Shown here: positions 1 through 7,293 of the stretch, piece after piece | How positions within the stretch are numbered: the first letter of the stretch is position 1 | Layout of the letters: each line of letters begins with the position of its first letter | DNA from: CAZYJD01 sp964647785 | Lineage (GTDB): Bacteria; Bacteroidota; Bacteroidia; NS11-12g; UBA9320 | Direction: 5' to 3' | DNA: 12,522 nt | NCBI GenBank assembly: GCA_964647785.1 | Contig: CAZYJD010000059.1 | Coordinates: 1 to 12,522, forward strand | Program-made: the position numbers and the translations under genes | The notes under the pieces: generated by a model | Databases searched by the model: none | The model's input: the letters and a program-made list of their open reading frames with translations, nothing else | Told to the model about the DNA's origin: nothing

Positions 1-28
1 ATTGCACGGATTAAGTCCGCTGGCGCGG
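1..28. repeat. Direct repeat, copy A head
   Basis: Bases 1-28 match 183-210 with a single mismatch (position 4 against 186). Bases 5-28 are a perfect 24-bp match that begins cacggatt and ends ggcgcgg. The similarity continues through ctttggtt into 29-42 with small changes. The repeat may extend left of the window. Confidence 0.9.
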
Positions 29-67
29 CCTTTGGTTCTCGCGGAAGGCGCAGAAGGCGCAGAATGG

Positions 68-84
68 AAAAAGCTACGCTTTTA
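68..84. repeat. Small hairpin module, copy 1
   Basis: AAAAGC (69-74) pairs with GCTTTT (78-83) around a 3-base loop. It follows a cgcagaa stretch, as the other two copies do. The A/T flanks look terminator-like, but the GC stem is only two pairs, so it would be a weak terminator at best. Confidence 0.55.
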
Positions 85-182
85 TTGTTGCGTTTGCCTC
101 TTGTTCCCGATAGCCTTTAGGATTGGCTCTGACTTCTGGTTTCTGACTTCTCTGTAAAGGCCTGAGCTCTTGACTCTCATGG

Positions 183-210
183 ATTTCACGGATTAAGTCC
201 GCTGGCGCGG
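183..210. repeat. Direct repeat, copy B head
   Basis: This is the second copy of the block at 1-28, identical over 187-210. It is followed by ctttggtt (213-220) as in copy A. It is then interrupted by a GC-rich stretch (about 226-262) that copy A lacks, which suggests an insertion in B or a deletion in A. Confidence 0.9.
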
Positions 211-279
211 AACTTTGGTTCACGCACCCGCCCAGCCAGGGCAGGCACGCGCGGCGGGGCAGAATAACACAGAAAAGAG

Positions 280-297
280 AAAGCTGCGCTTTTTTTA
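280..297. repeat. Small hairpin module, copy 2
   Basis: AAAGC (280-284) pairs with GCTTT (288-292) around tgc, followed by a T run to 296. On the plus strand this resembles a weak intrinsic terminator, but no plus-strand gene lies upstream. It belongs to the repeated module set of this region. Confidence 0.5.
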
Positions 298-331
298 TTT
301 CTCGCAAAAGACGCAGAAAGACACAGAAGGG

Positions 332-349
332 AAAAAGCTCATGCTTTTT
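332..349. repeat. Small hairpin module, copy 3
   Basis: AAAAAGC (332-338) and GCTTTTT (343-349) form a perfect 7-bp stem with loop TCAT. It is preceded by cacagaaggg, like the other copies. It lies about 100 bp downstream of the minus-strand receptor stop and could contribute weakly to termination on either strand. Confidence 0.55.
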
Positions 350-396
350 ATAGTTGTTATTGCCAAAATAACGTTGATTGTGATGACAAACTCTGC

Positions 397-414
397 TCCC
401 GATAGCTATCGGGA
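397..414. repeat. 18-bp perfect palindrome TCCCGATAGCTATCGGGA
   Basis: The two halves are exact reverse complements. It lies 36 bp past the stop codon of the minus-strand receptor gene. A decayed version (tcccgatag, then a partial right arm) is seen near 105-121 in repeat copy A. There is no T run on either side, so a classic intrinsic terminator is not supported. A repeated intergenic palindrome, analogous in position to 3'-end REP-like elements, is the simplest reading. Confidence 0.75.
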
Positions 415-450
415 CTGAGCCCTGAGCCCTGACTTCTTTGCCCAGCGCCC

Positions 451-2745
451 CTATGGCAACACCCACCTCAGCCCCAGGAAAGCCCTGATGCCCTGATTGG
501 AAGCGTAAACGTAAGAAGGATCGAAACTGAGGGCATTCGGATTGTCAGGGGTGGGAATGACCTGTCCGTTGGCATCAAATTGAACCTGTCGGTCGAATGG
601 GTCGAACGCCCGGGCGATGCTGTTGGCCGGCGGGGTGAAATTGAGCAGATTCTTGATGCCGAAGTACATTTCCAGACGGTCGTTGAATTCTTTGGTGCAT
701 TGAATGTTTTGGATGCTGAACCAGGGTGAGTATTCCGGACGGTTATCGAGTGGGCCCAACAATGGCAAGCGCATGGGGCCATACAGCACCCCGGTATAGT
801 CAATTTCCCAGCCTCTTTTGGGCCAGGCATAGCTGATGGTCCACACTCCCTGTACCGACTCGGAAAGGACAGGTCGCATGGAAATGCCATTTTCCCTGAG
901 ATGTACATCCATGAAAGTTGCTCCGGTGTTGAGCTTCAATCCAAAGTCAAATGCCGCCTCTGCCGTAAGCGAAATGCCTTTTGAAACGGCCAATCCAACC
1001 AAATTGGCATATATAATCTTGTTGGGATCGGTATCGTAATCAGGCAGGATGCGATTGCTAAAATGGCTGTAAAAAGCCAACAGATCGAGGTTCAGATAAC
1101 CCCTTTTCAACAAATAGCTTCGAACATAGTTTAAGTTGCCATTCCATGAACGCTCCGGGGCCAGCTGTTCTTCAAAAACGACCTGTCGCGCTCCGGTAAG
1201 TGCGGCATGGTCTTCGGTAAATACATTGGCAAGGCGGTAGCCGTTCCCTGCACTGAGGCGAAGGGTGTGCTTTCGATTGAGACTTTTCCATTTGTAGTTT
1301 AAACGCGGACTCCAAACCCAGCCGTGCAGGTTGTTGAAATCGAGTCGCAATCCGGCGAGCAGACTGCTTTGCCGGTTCCATTTGAATTCATCCTGAATGA
1401 AGACCCCCGGCAACTGAACAATCGAAGGTTGGTTTTCAGACTGATCAAAAGAAATGGTTGCAGGTGTGTTGTCGTCGTACCAATTGTAGCGAAAAGAGGC
1501 GCCCGAAAGCAAATCGTGTTTTCCGAACTGCCTGTTCCAAAGCAATTGTGCAAAGCCGATGTATTGGCTGGCATGGTAGTGCATATTGCCATAAACCGAG
1601 TTTTGTTGGTGGCCATTGCAGCTGAATTGCAGGCGGAGGGGTTCGCTGCCCGGCAGGTACCATTCGCCGAACAATTCCCAGCGACTGGTATAAATGCTTT
1701 CTCCATAAATGCTGTCTCCTCCCCTGAAAGCAGGTGTCCAATTCATTTGTCCACCCCAGCGATCTTCATATAAATACCTACCTGCGATGGAAAACAATTT
1801 GCGACCGTTTGCCTGCAAATTCCATTTGTTAAAGAGCGAAATGCGGTGTTGCAGACTGAGATCAGTGATGCCATCGCCATTGCGATCCAGTGGTCGCGTG
1901 TAATTGAAGTAGTTCAATCCCAGCAATCCGGATGAATTCTCTCCCGTTTTGTAGCGCAATCCCATATCGGCGTTCAGCTCTCCCCAGGCAGTTCCAAACA
2001 TCTCAGCCGAAGCAAGCGGAGCATTATGCGCACTTTTGGTGATCACATTGATCAATCCCGCCACAGCTTCGGATCCATAGAGGGTGGCAGCAGGACCCTT
2101 AACGACCTCGACACGTTCAATGAGTGAACTTGGTATCCCCATTAAGCCATAAACAGTGGCCAATCCGCTTACAATGGGCATTCCATCAATCAGCACCATG
2201 GTATATGGGCCTTCCAGACCGTTGATATGGATATCGCCTGTATTGCAGTCATTGCAATTGATTTGGGGTCGCAATCCGTTCATATGTTGCACGGCTTCAA
2301 AGACTCCTGAAACCGGATTGGCTCTGAAAAACTCTTTTTTATAGACTTCTACAGGAACCGGACTTTCAAGCCTGGAAACCTCTTTCATCTGGCCGGTTAT
2401 TACCACTTCACCAAGCTGTCCTGCCCAGGAATTCAGCAGAAGCTGTAAAGCCTGAGCATTTGCGCTGTCAAGTTGTACCGTCTTCTGAAGCCTTTCATAA
2501 CCCAGTAAGGAAACTTCCAGTTGATAAATACCTGCATTCAGTCCGACGATTTTAAAAAAGCCCTGTTGATCAGCTACCGCTCCTCTTCCACCGTTTATGA
2601 TGGAAATTTCGGCAAAGGCTGCAGGACCATTTTCAGTCATTACTCGCCCCTCAATACTGAATTGTTGTGCAATAGCCTTGCCGTTGAACAGCATTCCCAT
2701 GCACAGTAATACACACGAAATCAAATGTGAAGCCATTCGCATCAT
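451..2745 (-). CDS. TonB-dependent outer-membrane receptor with CarboxypepD_reg-like N-terminus
   Basis: This 764-residue protein is predicted to be an outer-membrane active transporter powered by TonB/ExbBD. A signal peptide covers about residues 1-27 (ending AIA-QQ). A carboxypeptidase-regulatory-like beta-sandwich (about 29-105) follows, then a TonB-box-like EVVITGQ (113-119), the plug (about 125-240, with VLIDGMPIV, RVEVVKGPAATLYGSEAVAGLINVI-type motifs) and a beta-barrel to the C-terminus. The plug carries Cys164-x-x-Cys167 followed by a GDIHINGLEG segment. I recall this combination from a Bacteroidota receptor subfamily whose substrate I cannot name with certainty. The start is ambiguous: ATG codons encode residues 1, 2 and 4, and the promoter lies so close that a downstream ATG is plausible. 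It is preceded by its own promoter and a palindrome, so it is probably regulated separately from the phosphoesterase gene upstream. Substrate is unknown; metal, metal chelate or cobalamin-like are guesses. Confidence 0.93.
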   Translation of the reverse strand: MMRMASHLISCVLLCMGMLFNGKAIAQQFSIEGRVMTENGPAAFAEISIINGGRGAVADQQGFFKIVGLNAGIYQLEVSLLGYERLQKTVQLDSANAQALQLLLNSWAGQLGEVVITGQMKEVSRLESPVPVEVYKKEFFRANPVSGVFEAVQHMNGLRPQINCNDCNTGDIHINGLEGPYTMVLIDGMPIVSGLATVYGLMGIPSSLIERVEVVKGPAATLYGSEAVAGLINVITKSAHNAPLASAEMFGTAWGELNADMGLRYKTGENSSGLLGLNYFNYTRPLDRNGDGITDLSLQHRISLFNKWNLQANGRKLFSIAGRYLYEDRWGGQMNWTPAFRGGDSIYGESIYTSRWELFGEWYLPGSEPLRLQFSCNGHQQNSVYGNMHYHASQYIGFAQLLWNRQFGKHDLLSGASFRYNWYDDNTPATISFDQSENQPSIVQLPGVFIQDEFKWNRQSSLLAGLRLDFNNLHGWVWSPRLNYKWKSLNRKHTLRLSAGNGYRLANVFTEDHAALTGARQVVFEEQLAPERSWNGNLNYVRSYLLKRGYLNLDLLAFYSHFSNRILPDYDTDPNKIIYANLVGLAVSKGISLTAEAAFDFGLKLNTGATFMDVHLRENGISMRPVLSESVQGVWTISYAWPKRGWEIDYTGVLYGPMRLPLLGPLDNRPEYSPWFSIQNIQCTKEFNDRLEMYFGIKNLLNFTPPANSIARAFDPFDRQVQFDANGQVIPTPDNPNALSFDPSYVYASNQGIRAFLGLRWVLP

Positions 2746-2753
2746 TAGAGATG

Positions 2754-2783
2754 CAAAAATAAATTGTTAGACGAATCTAACAA
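2754..2783 (-). promoter_or_regulatory. Bacteroidota-type promoter of the receptor gene
   Basis: On the minus strand, TATTTTTG (2761-2754) matches the Bacteroidota -7 consensus TAnnTTTG exactly. A TTG (2783-2781) lies 19 bp upstream, the usual place of the -33 element. Transcription would start around 2747-2750, leaving an almost leaderless mRNA if the first ATG (2745) is used. The consensus is established for Bacteroides/Flavobacterium; this assignment is by eye. Confidence 0.6.
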
Positions 2784-2784
2784 T
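2763..2784. promoter_or_regulatory. Perfect palindrome, likely repressor operator
   Basis: ATTGTTAGA and TCTAACAAT flank a 4-base centre (cgaa), forming a perfect 9+9 inverted repeat. It fills the spacer between the putative -33 TTG and the -7 TATTTTTG, the classic position for a repressor. The TTAG...CTAA ends recall operators of the DtxR/MntR metalloregulator family. That is a resemblance only. A terminator role for the upstream phosphoesterase is unlikely, because the gene ends at 2815, the stem is AT-rich, and no long T run follows directly. Confidence 0.6.
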
Positions 2785-2814
2785 GGAGTTTTTCTCCAAA
2801 CTCTGCGAAAGAAA

Positions 2815-3828
2815 TCAGTTCGGAAAATGCAGTACCAGTCGCTGCAGGGCTCGCATTTCTTTTAAATCCATCATGTCCATGCCCACATTCACACCGCTGG
2901 AATCTTTCCAGATTTGCAGATAGCCAAAGGTGAGCACGTTAAAAAGTTTACCCACGCGCAGTGCATTGGGTTCTTCCTCGTAGCGCCGCCAGCTATGGGT
3001 CAGTCCGCTGGAGGTGAAATCACACAGAGCATAAGGCCCGTTCATCACATGGGAAAACTCCGTGATATGGCGATCACCACTCAAAACAAGCGCCTTCTTT
3101 ACACGCAGCAAATCAAGCATCCTTTGTCTTTCATGAGGGAAATTACCCCATTTTTCCCAGCCGTGTTCATTGCTCAGGAGTTGAATGCTGGAGGCGATGA
3201 TGAACAAATCGACCTCAGGTGTATTGAGAACCTCCTGAAGCCATTGCCATTGCTCTTCCCCCAATAGGGTTCCGGTATCGGAGGCTTCATACCTTCTGCC
3301 TTGAACAGTGCTGCGGCTGAGATTTGAGCGAAACCAGCGCGTATCGAGAAATACCATGCATACTTTCAATCCATTTTCCTGCCACATGCGGTGGTGATAG
3401 GTACCGCCCCTACTGGAAATCTCCGCACGTGTCAGGCTGTCGACCCCTAGGAAATCAAGGTACAGATCTCTGCTTTCGAATTTCTTTGGGTATTCAAAAC
3501 CGGCATCATTTGCGCCGTAGTCATGATCATCCCATACCCCGTCTATGGTCACTTGCCCGGCATATGTCCGATAGGCCGGATCGTTTTTCAGGCGATCATA
3601 ATCCGCCTTCATTTCGTCCATGTTCTCGGTATCGGCATAAACATTATCGCCCAACCACAGCCAGAGATCGGCAGGTTTGGATGCGATCTTATTCCAATAG
3701 TCTTGTGGCTTATCTTGTTTATTGCAGGAACCGAAGGAGATGTTTAATGTATCCTGGCCGTGCGCTCCAATAACAACTAAGTGGAAGGCTGCTATTGTAA
3801 TAATTTGTTTAAATATGGAAGTATGCAT
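2815..3828 (-). CDS. Exported PhoD-like metallophosphoesterase
   Basis: This 337-residue protein is a probable periplasmic or surface phosphatase or phosphodiesterase of the PhoD-like calcineurin superfamily. A signal peptide covers about residues 1-24 (ending AHG-Q). Family motifs follow in order: FGSCNK (32-37), WLGDNVYAD (58-66), WDDHDYGANDAG (from 99), a SSIQ segment, HERQR and, near residue 250, LSGDRHITEF. These Asp/Asn/His residues form the dinuclear metal centre in the family. The protein is a short form lacking the N-terminal extension of Bacillus PhoD. Substrates in the family include phosphodiesters and phosphomonoesters; the one used here is unknown. It follows the Oar-like gene, but a good terminator lies between them, so it probably has a separate promoter (a weak TATTTTAG is present just upstream) or depends on readthrough. 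No phosphate-regulon signature is evident. Confidence 0.9.
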   Translation of the reverse strand: MHTSIFKQIITIAAFHLVVIGAHGQDTLNISFGSCNKQDKPQDYWNKIASKPADLWLWLGDNVYADTENMDEMKADYDRLKNDPAYRTYAGQVTIDGVWDDHDYGANDAGFEYPKKFESRDLYLDFLGVDSLTRAEISSRGGTYHHRMWQENGLKVCMVFLDTRWFRSNLSRSTVQGRRYEASDTGTLLGEEQWQWLQEVLNTPEVDLFIIASSIQLLSNEHGWEKWGNFPHERQRMLDLLRVKKALVLSGDRHITEFSHVMNGPYALCDFTSSGLTHSWRRYEEEPNALRVGKLFNVLTFGYLQIWKDSSGVNVGMDMMDLKEMRALQRLVLHFPN

Positions 3829-3840
3829 AGAAGGGGACTA

Positions 3841-3876
3841 AAATAAAAAAGGGAAGGCTCAAGACCTCCCCTTTTT
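3841..3876 (-). terminator. Intrinsic terminator of the Oar-like gene
   Basis: On the minus strand an 11-bp stem (AAAAGGGGAGG with CCTTCCCTTTT) closes a 7-base loop and continues into a T-rich tail. It begins 20 bp past the stop codon at 3896. One position is G-U on the minus-strand RNA but A-C on the plus-strand RNA, so it is better formed for minus-strand transcription. It lies 12 bp from the start of the phosphoesterase gene. Confidence 0.8.
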
Positions 3877-3895
3877 GTGTTAATAAGTTTGAAAA

Positions 3896-6800
3896 TTAGT
3901 TAAAGCTGTAACGAACACCAATTTGTCCTTGCCATCTTGAGCTGTTGATTCCTGAATCATCAATGGTCCAAGGAGTGTTATCAGCCCCGCCTTTAAAATT
4001 ATACTGTGGCTTATTGGTGTTGCCATCAAAACCAACAAACTCATACAGTGCATACTGATCATTCGACATGAAGTATCTTCTACCCCAAGCCGGATTGATC
4101 AAGTTGGTAAGGTTAAAGATGTCAAAAGTAACCTGCAGGGTGTGCTTCTTATCGTTTTTGTTGATGTAGAAATCCTGTGCCAGTCTGAAATCGAGAACCG
4201 TTTGGAAAGGCAAACGTGCTCCATTTCTTTCAGCATATCCACCCTTGTTATCATTGAGATAATCATCGTTGGCAATGTAGTTGCTCAGGTTGTTCCACTG
4301 ATCGCTTGCGCTTACGGTGTTACCATCGGCATCTTGGTAATCAACCAGATTGATATCAGACTGATTGGCTGGGATGTAGATCAAATCATTGTCTCCTGAA
4401 TCTTCATTGGTCATTCTGTTTCCGTTTCTGATTACGTAAGAAAAACGCTGTCCGCTTTGTCCGTTAAAGAACACCGCAGCAGAAGTTCTGAAACGCTTGG
4501 CATACGCCTTGGCATAAGAAAGGTATCCATTGATACGGTGCCCCATATCAAAATCAGAGTATGAAAGTGGCAGATTATTTCTACCATTCACCTGTTCTAT
4601 GTATCTCCAATTTGACGAGTTTTGAGAAGAAGTACCATCATTGATGGCTTTAGAGCGCCCGAAGGTATAGGCTACGCTTCCACTTAAACCTTCATTCACA
4701 AAACGCTGAATCTGAAGCATCAGGTTATAGTTGTGACCTTCGTTGGTGTTGTCAATGACCATGATGCGGCTGTATTGGTCGTCCACTTCATCGCGGCGAT
4801 CAAAAAGTGGACGGGTATCGGGGCCACCTTCAAGCTTCGCTGTGCTTGGTTTAACATTGTAATTGTAAGCCACTAGGTTGTTGATGGTTTTGGTGTAAAT
4901 GGCTTCAGCCGTGAATTTGAAGTTGTTTGGCAACGATTTATCGAACCCAAGGCTGGTTTTCCATACCTGTGGGTATTTAAAGTCATCAACAAACAAATCC
5001 ATTTGACCTGAAGGAACAGGGTCTGTTCCTCCGAAATCAGCTGCAGTAGGCTGGTTTTGCCAATCAGGATTGAATGGCAGGCTTTGATTGAATACGCCAC
5101 CTACCGTGTATCCATTATTGGTAAACATCCCCGCGGGCCATACAAAAGGAACGCGGCTGGTGAACACACCCGAACCTCCTCTAAGTACCGTGCTCTTATC
5201 GCCCTTAACATCCCAGTTAAATCCTAATCTCGGTGATATCATCAATTGTGCTCCGGGAGCCTGACCTGCACGAACGCCACTCATGCTATACCCGGCAGCT
5301 TCGATCATCGGAACAGTCTCGTTGTTGAATTTTTCATTGTTGTATGGATCATCCAGAAGCAATGGAACATCCAATCTCAGTCCCCCTGAAAGGGTGAAAT
5401 TATCGCTTAGGCTATACTCATCCTGCAAGTAGAAACCCAGTTGCATGGCGTTGAATTCAGCTGCGGCCGCAGAACCATCACCTGTTTTATCATCAACAAG
5501 TGAGTAACCGCGGTCATAGTCTTGTGCACTGTCACCATTCATAAAGCTCGCCAAGTTTGGATAGGTATAAACACCATAGTTCTGACGCATGAACAAATTG
5601 TAGATGCTATAAAATTCATTGTGCGTACCAATGGTGACTTCATGCTTACCCTTGTAAATTTTAAAATTATCGGTAAGAGTGATGATGTTTTGGGTAAGCT
5701 GGTTGGCCGTTGAAAACTGCTCACTACCGGCTTGCAATGAACCCGATCCATCCCTGATACTGATGTAAGGAAAATTTTCACCCATAGGGTCACGGTCATC
5801 ATTCACTCGTGTGAAACCGACAATCAATTTATTGGATTTGCTCTCGTCCAGTTGCGTGCTTAGTTCAAGCGCCGTAGAATTGGTGGTACTTGGGAAGAAA
5901 ATACCATTGTTGTAGAAGTTGATGGTATTGGCAGAAGAACGGTTGGCGTTGATGTTTTCATTGTAAACATAACTGTGACGGAACATGAGTTTATTCTTCT
6001 GGTTGATGTTGTAATCTAAGCGCAGGAAAATCTTGTTGGAATTCAATTCATTTGCATTGTCGAGATAGCCTCCAGCCTCATAGCCGTAATCGTTCATCAA
6101 TTTATTTTTGAAAGCATCTACGTCAGCTTGTGAAGCATCTCCGCGATAGTCGGCAAAATTGAAAGGCTGCGGTGTTAACTCGCGCTGCCCTTCTATGCTC
6201 AGGAAATAGAACAGTTTATCTTTTTTGAGGGCACCACCTACCCTGGCACCGAATACATTGGAGTTGAAGTCTGCGAGTTTTTCGCGTTCGAAATTCTCGT
6301 CGTCGGTTGGCGTCTTACCTGCCAATCCCTGATTCCTCGTTAAAAAATAGACGGAGGCTTCTGTTTTGTTTGAACCGCTTCTGGTAACGGCATTGATTCC
6401 GCCACCCGCGAAACCACCAATGGTCACATCATAAGGAGCAACCACAATTTGTATTTGGTCAATGGCATCGAGAGAAATGGGTGAACCTCCTGTTTGGCCT
6501 CCGTTTGTTCCGGAAGCAGCCAAACCAAAAACGTCATTATTAACAGCTCCATCAATGAAGATGGAATTGTAACGGTTGTTGTTACCTGCAATTGATATCA
6601 CATCGTCTCCACTCACAGAAGCAAGCGGATTGGTTCGTGTAAAATCTGCCAAACTTCTACTCACCGTAGGCAAGGCTTGAATCATTTCATTTCCTACGAT
6701 GGATTGTGCGCCTGTTTGTGCGGTATTCAATGCGCTTTTCTGCGCGCCAACCACCGCTTCGCTTAGGGTTTTAACACTTTCCTGCAAGCTGGCATTTACG

Positions 6801-7117
6801 CGGTAGGCCTGTCCTAACTCAAGGTAAATACCGGTAAACTGCTGTGAAGAATAACCAGCATATGAAGCGACAAGGGTGTAAGGTCCACCAACGCGCATGC
6901 CGTTGATGTTGAAACGACCATCTTCGCGAGTAATCGCTCCATAGGTGGTGCCAGATGGCACGTGCGTTGCCAAAACATTGGCCCCTATGAGTGGAGCACT
7001 GTTCTGGTCCTTGATCAGCCCGTGCATCGAGGCTGTTGTAACCCCTTGTGCATGTGCCTTCATTCCGAAGAATGTACTACAAAGTAGCAATGAGATAATT
7101 GTGATGATTCTTTTCAT
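3896..7117 (-). CDS. Oar-like TonB-dependent outer-membrane receptor
   Basis: This 1073-residue protein has the architecture of the Oar family. It has a signal peptide (1-23, ending AHA-Q), a carboxypeptidase-regulatory-like domain (about 28-112), a plug with the hallmark IFIDGAVNNDVFGLA (186-200), a Gly-rich GTNGGQTGG insert, SLDAIDQIQIVVAPYDV (215-231) and GGFAGGGINAVTRSGSNK (234-251), and a long beta-barrel ending in ...GVRYSFN with a terminal-strand aromatic. In Myxococcus, Oar takes part in secretion of the PopC protease; in Bacteroidota most homologues have no known substrate. The first ATG follows an A-rich leader (ACATCAAAAC), typical of Bacteroidota initiation. The gene is monocistronic or first in its unit, diverges from rnhA, and ends in a strong terminator. 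Confidence 0.93.
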   Translation of the reverse strand: MKRIITIISLLLCSTFFGMKAHAQGVTTASMHGLIKDQNSAPLIGANVLATHVPSGTTYGAITREDGRFNINGMRVGGPYTLVASYAGYSSQQFTGIYLELGQAYRVNASLQESVKTLSEAVVGAQKSALNTAQTGAQSIVGNEMIQALPTVSRSLADFTRTNPLASVSGDDVISIAGNNNRYNSIFIDGAVNNDVFGLAASGTNGGQTGGSPISLDAIDQIQIVVAPYDVTIGGFAGGGINAVTRSGSNKTEASVYFLTRNQGLAGKTPTDDENFEREKLADFNSNVFGARVGGALKKDKLFYFLSIEGQRELTPQPFNFADYRGDASQADVDAFKNKLMNDYGYEAGGYLDNANELNSNKIFLRLDYNINQKNKLMFRHSYVYNENINANRSSANTINFYNNGIFFPSTTNSTALELSTQLDESKSNKLIVGFTRVNDDRDPMGENFPYISIRDGSGSLQAGSEQFSTANQLTQNIITLTDNFKIYKGKHEVTIGTHNEFYSIYNLFMRQNYGVYTYPNLASFMNGDSAQDYDRGYSLVDDKTGDGSAAAAEFNAMQLGFYLQDEYSLSDNFTLSGGLRLDVPLLLDDPYNNEKFNNETVPMIEAAGYSMSGVRAGQAPGAQLMISPRLGFNWDVKGDKSTVLRGGSGVFTSRVPFVWPAGMFTNNGYTVGGVFNQSLPFNPDWQNQPTAADFGGTDPVPSGQMDLFVDDFKYPQVWKTSLGFDKSLPNNFKFTAEAIYTKTINNLVAYNYNVKPSTAKLEGGPDTRPLFDRRDEVDDQYSRIMVIDNTNEGHNYNLMLQIQRFVNEGLSGSVAYTFGRSKAINDGTSSQNSSNWRYIEQVNGRNNLPLSYSDFDMGHRINGYLSYAKAYAKRFRTSAAVFFNGQSGQRFSYVIRNGNRMTNEDSGDNDLIYIPANQSDINLVDYQDADGNTVSASDQWNNLSNYIANDDYLNDNKGGYAERNGARLPFQTVLDFRLAQDFYINKNDKKHTLQVTFDIFNLTNLINPAWGRRYFMSNDQYALYEFVGFDGNTNKPQYNFKGGADNTPWTIDDSGINSSRWQGQIGVRYSFN

Positions 7118-7293
7118 GTTTTGATGTTTGTCACAAATGTGTCAGTGAAAGCATTAACGAATTATTAACAGAGCATTAATATTGTTCAAAGTTCCGTTTT
7201 ATAACATGTTCATAACATCTGATGTATATCGATTTAACTCGGGCTGAAATCAAGACCATTTAATTCATCTCTTAGCTTTAATTTCGGGCCGTA
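7118..7293. promoter_or_regulatory. Divergent promoter region between the Oar-like gene and rnhA
   Basis: This 176-bp AT-rich gap must hold both divergent promoters. A near-consensus -7 box for rnhA, TAGCTTTA (7273-7280), differs from TAnnTTTG at the last base, and no convincing -33 is seen. An imperfect 16-bp palindrome, TGnCACA-N2-TGTGnCA, covers 7129-7144, just upstream of the Oar-like start. Short repeats are also present: gcattaa (7151-7157 and 7173-7179) and ataacat (7201-7207 and 7212-7218). None is diagnostic of a particular regulator. Confidence 0.4.

Larger units (their letters stand above)
1..450. repeat. Composite intergenic repeat region, two copies, no gene
   Basis: I see no credible gene here. 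The open frames on both strands are low-complexity and made of repeat sequence. Two copies share short modules in the same order: a 24-bp identical block (5-28 and 187-210), then ctttggtt, then a cgcagaagg-like stretch, then a small AAAAGC/GCTTTT hairpin, then a tcccgatag palindrome (complete at 397-414, degenerate near 105-121), then ctgacttc/ctgagc runs (128-150 and 415-436). Copy A spans about 1-160 and copy B about 183-436. Copy B carries an extra GC-rich stretch near 226-262 and an extra hairpin module. Similar dispersed repeats between genes are familiar in Bacteroidota genomes. That comparison is from memory and was not tested here. Confidence 0.7.

Noticed and set aside
1..450. CRISPR array
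   Set aside because: There are only two long repeat copies, with unequal spacing, inner hairpins and no regular spacers, and no cas genes are nearby.
74..466. 130-codon minus-strand open frame (and a 67-codon plus-strand frame at 215-418) in the left repeat region
   Set aside because: They are built from repeat modules, lack domain-like sequence, and the longer one overlaps the end of the receptor gene.
468..908. 146-codon minus-strand frame inside the short receptor gene
   Set aside because: It is an alternate frame on the same strand as the real gene, whose barrel sequence is continuous, so no frameshift is implied.
1324..1773. 149-codon plus-strand open frame antisense to the short receptor
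   Set aside because: It is a shadow of a well-supported receptor coding frame, with no motif.
2763..2784. Terminator of the phosphoesterase gene
   Set aside because: The stem is AT-rich and no T run follows directly. Its fit inside a promoter spacer is a better explanation.
3324..3773. 149-codon plus-strand frame antisense to the phosphoesterase
   Set aside because: The Arg/His/Pro-rich composition is typical of antisense shadows, and the PhoD-like frame has all family motifs.
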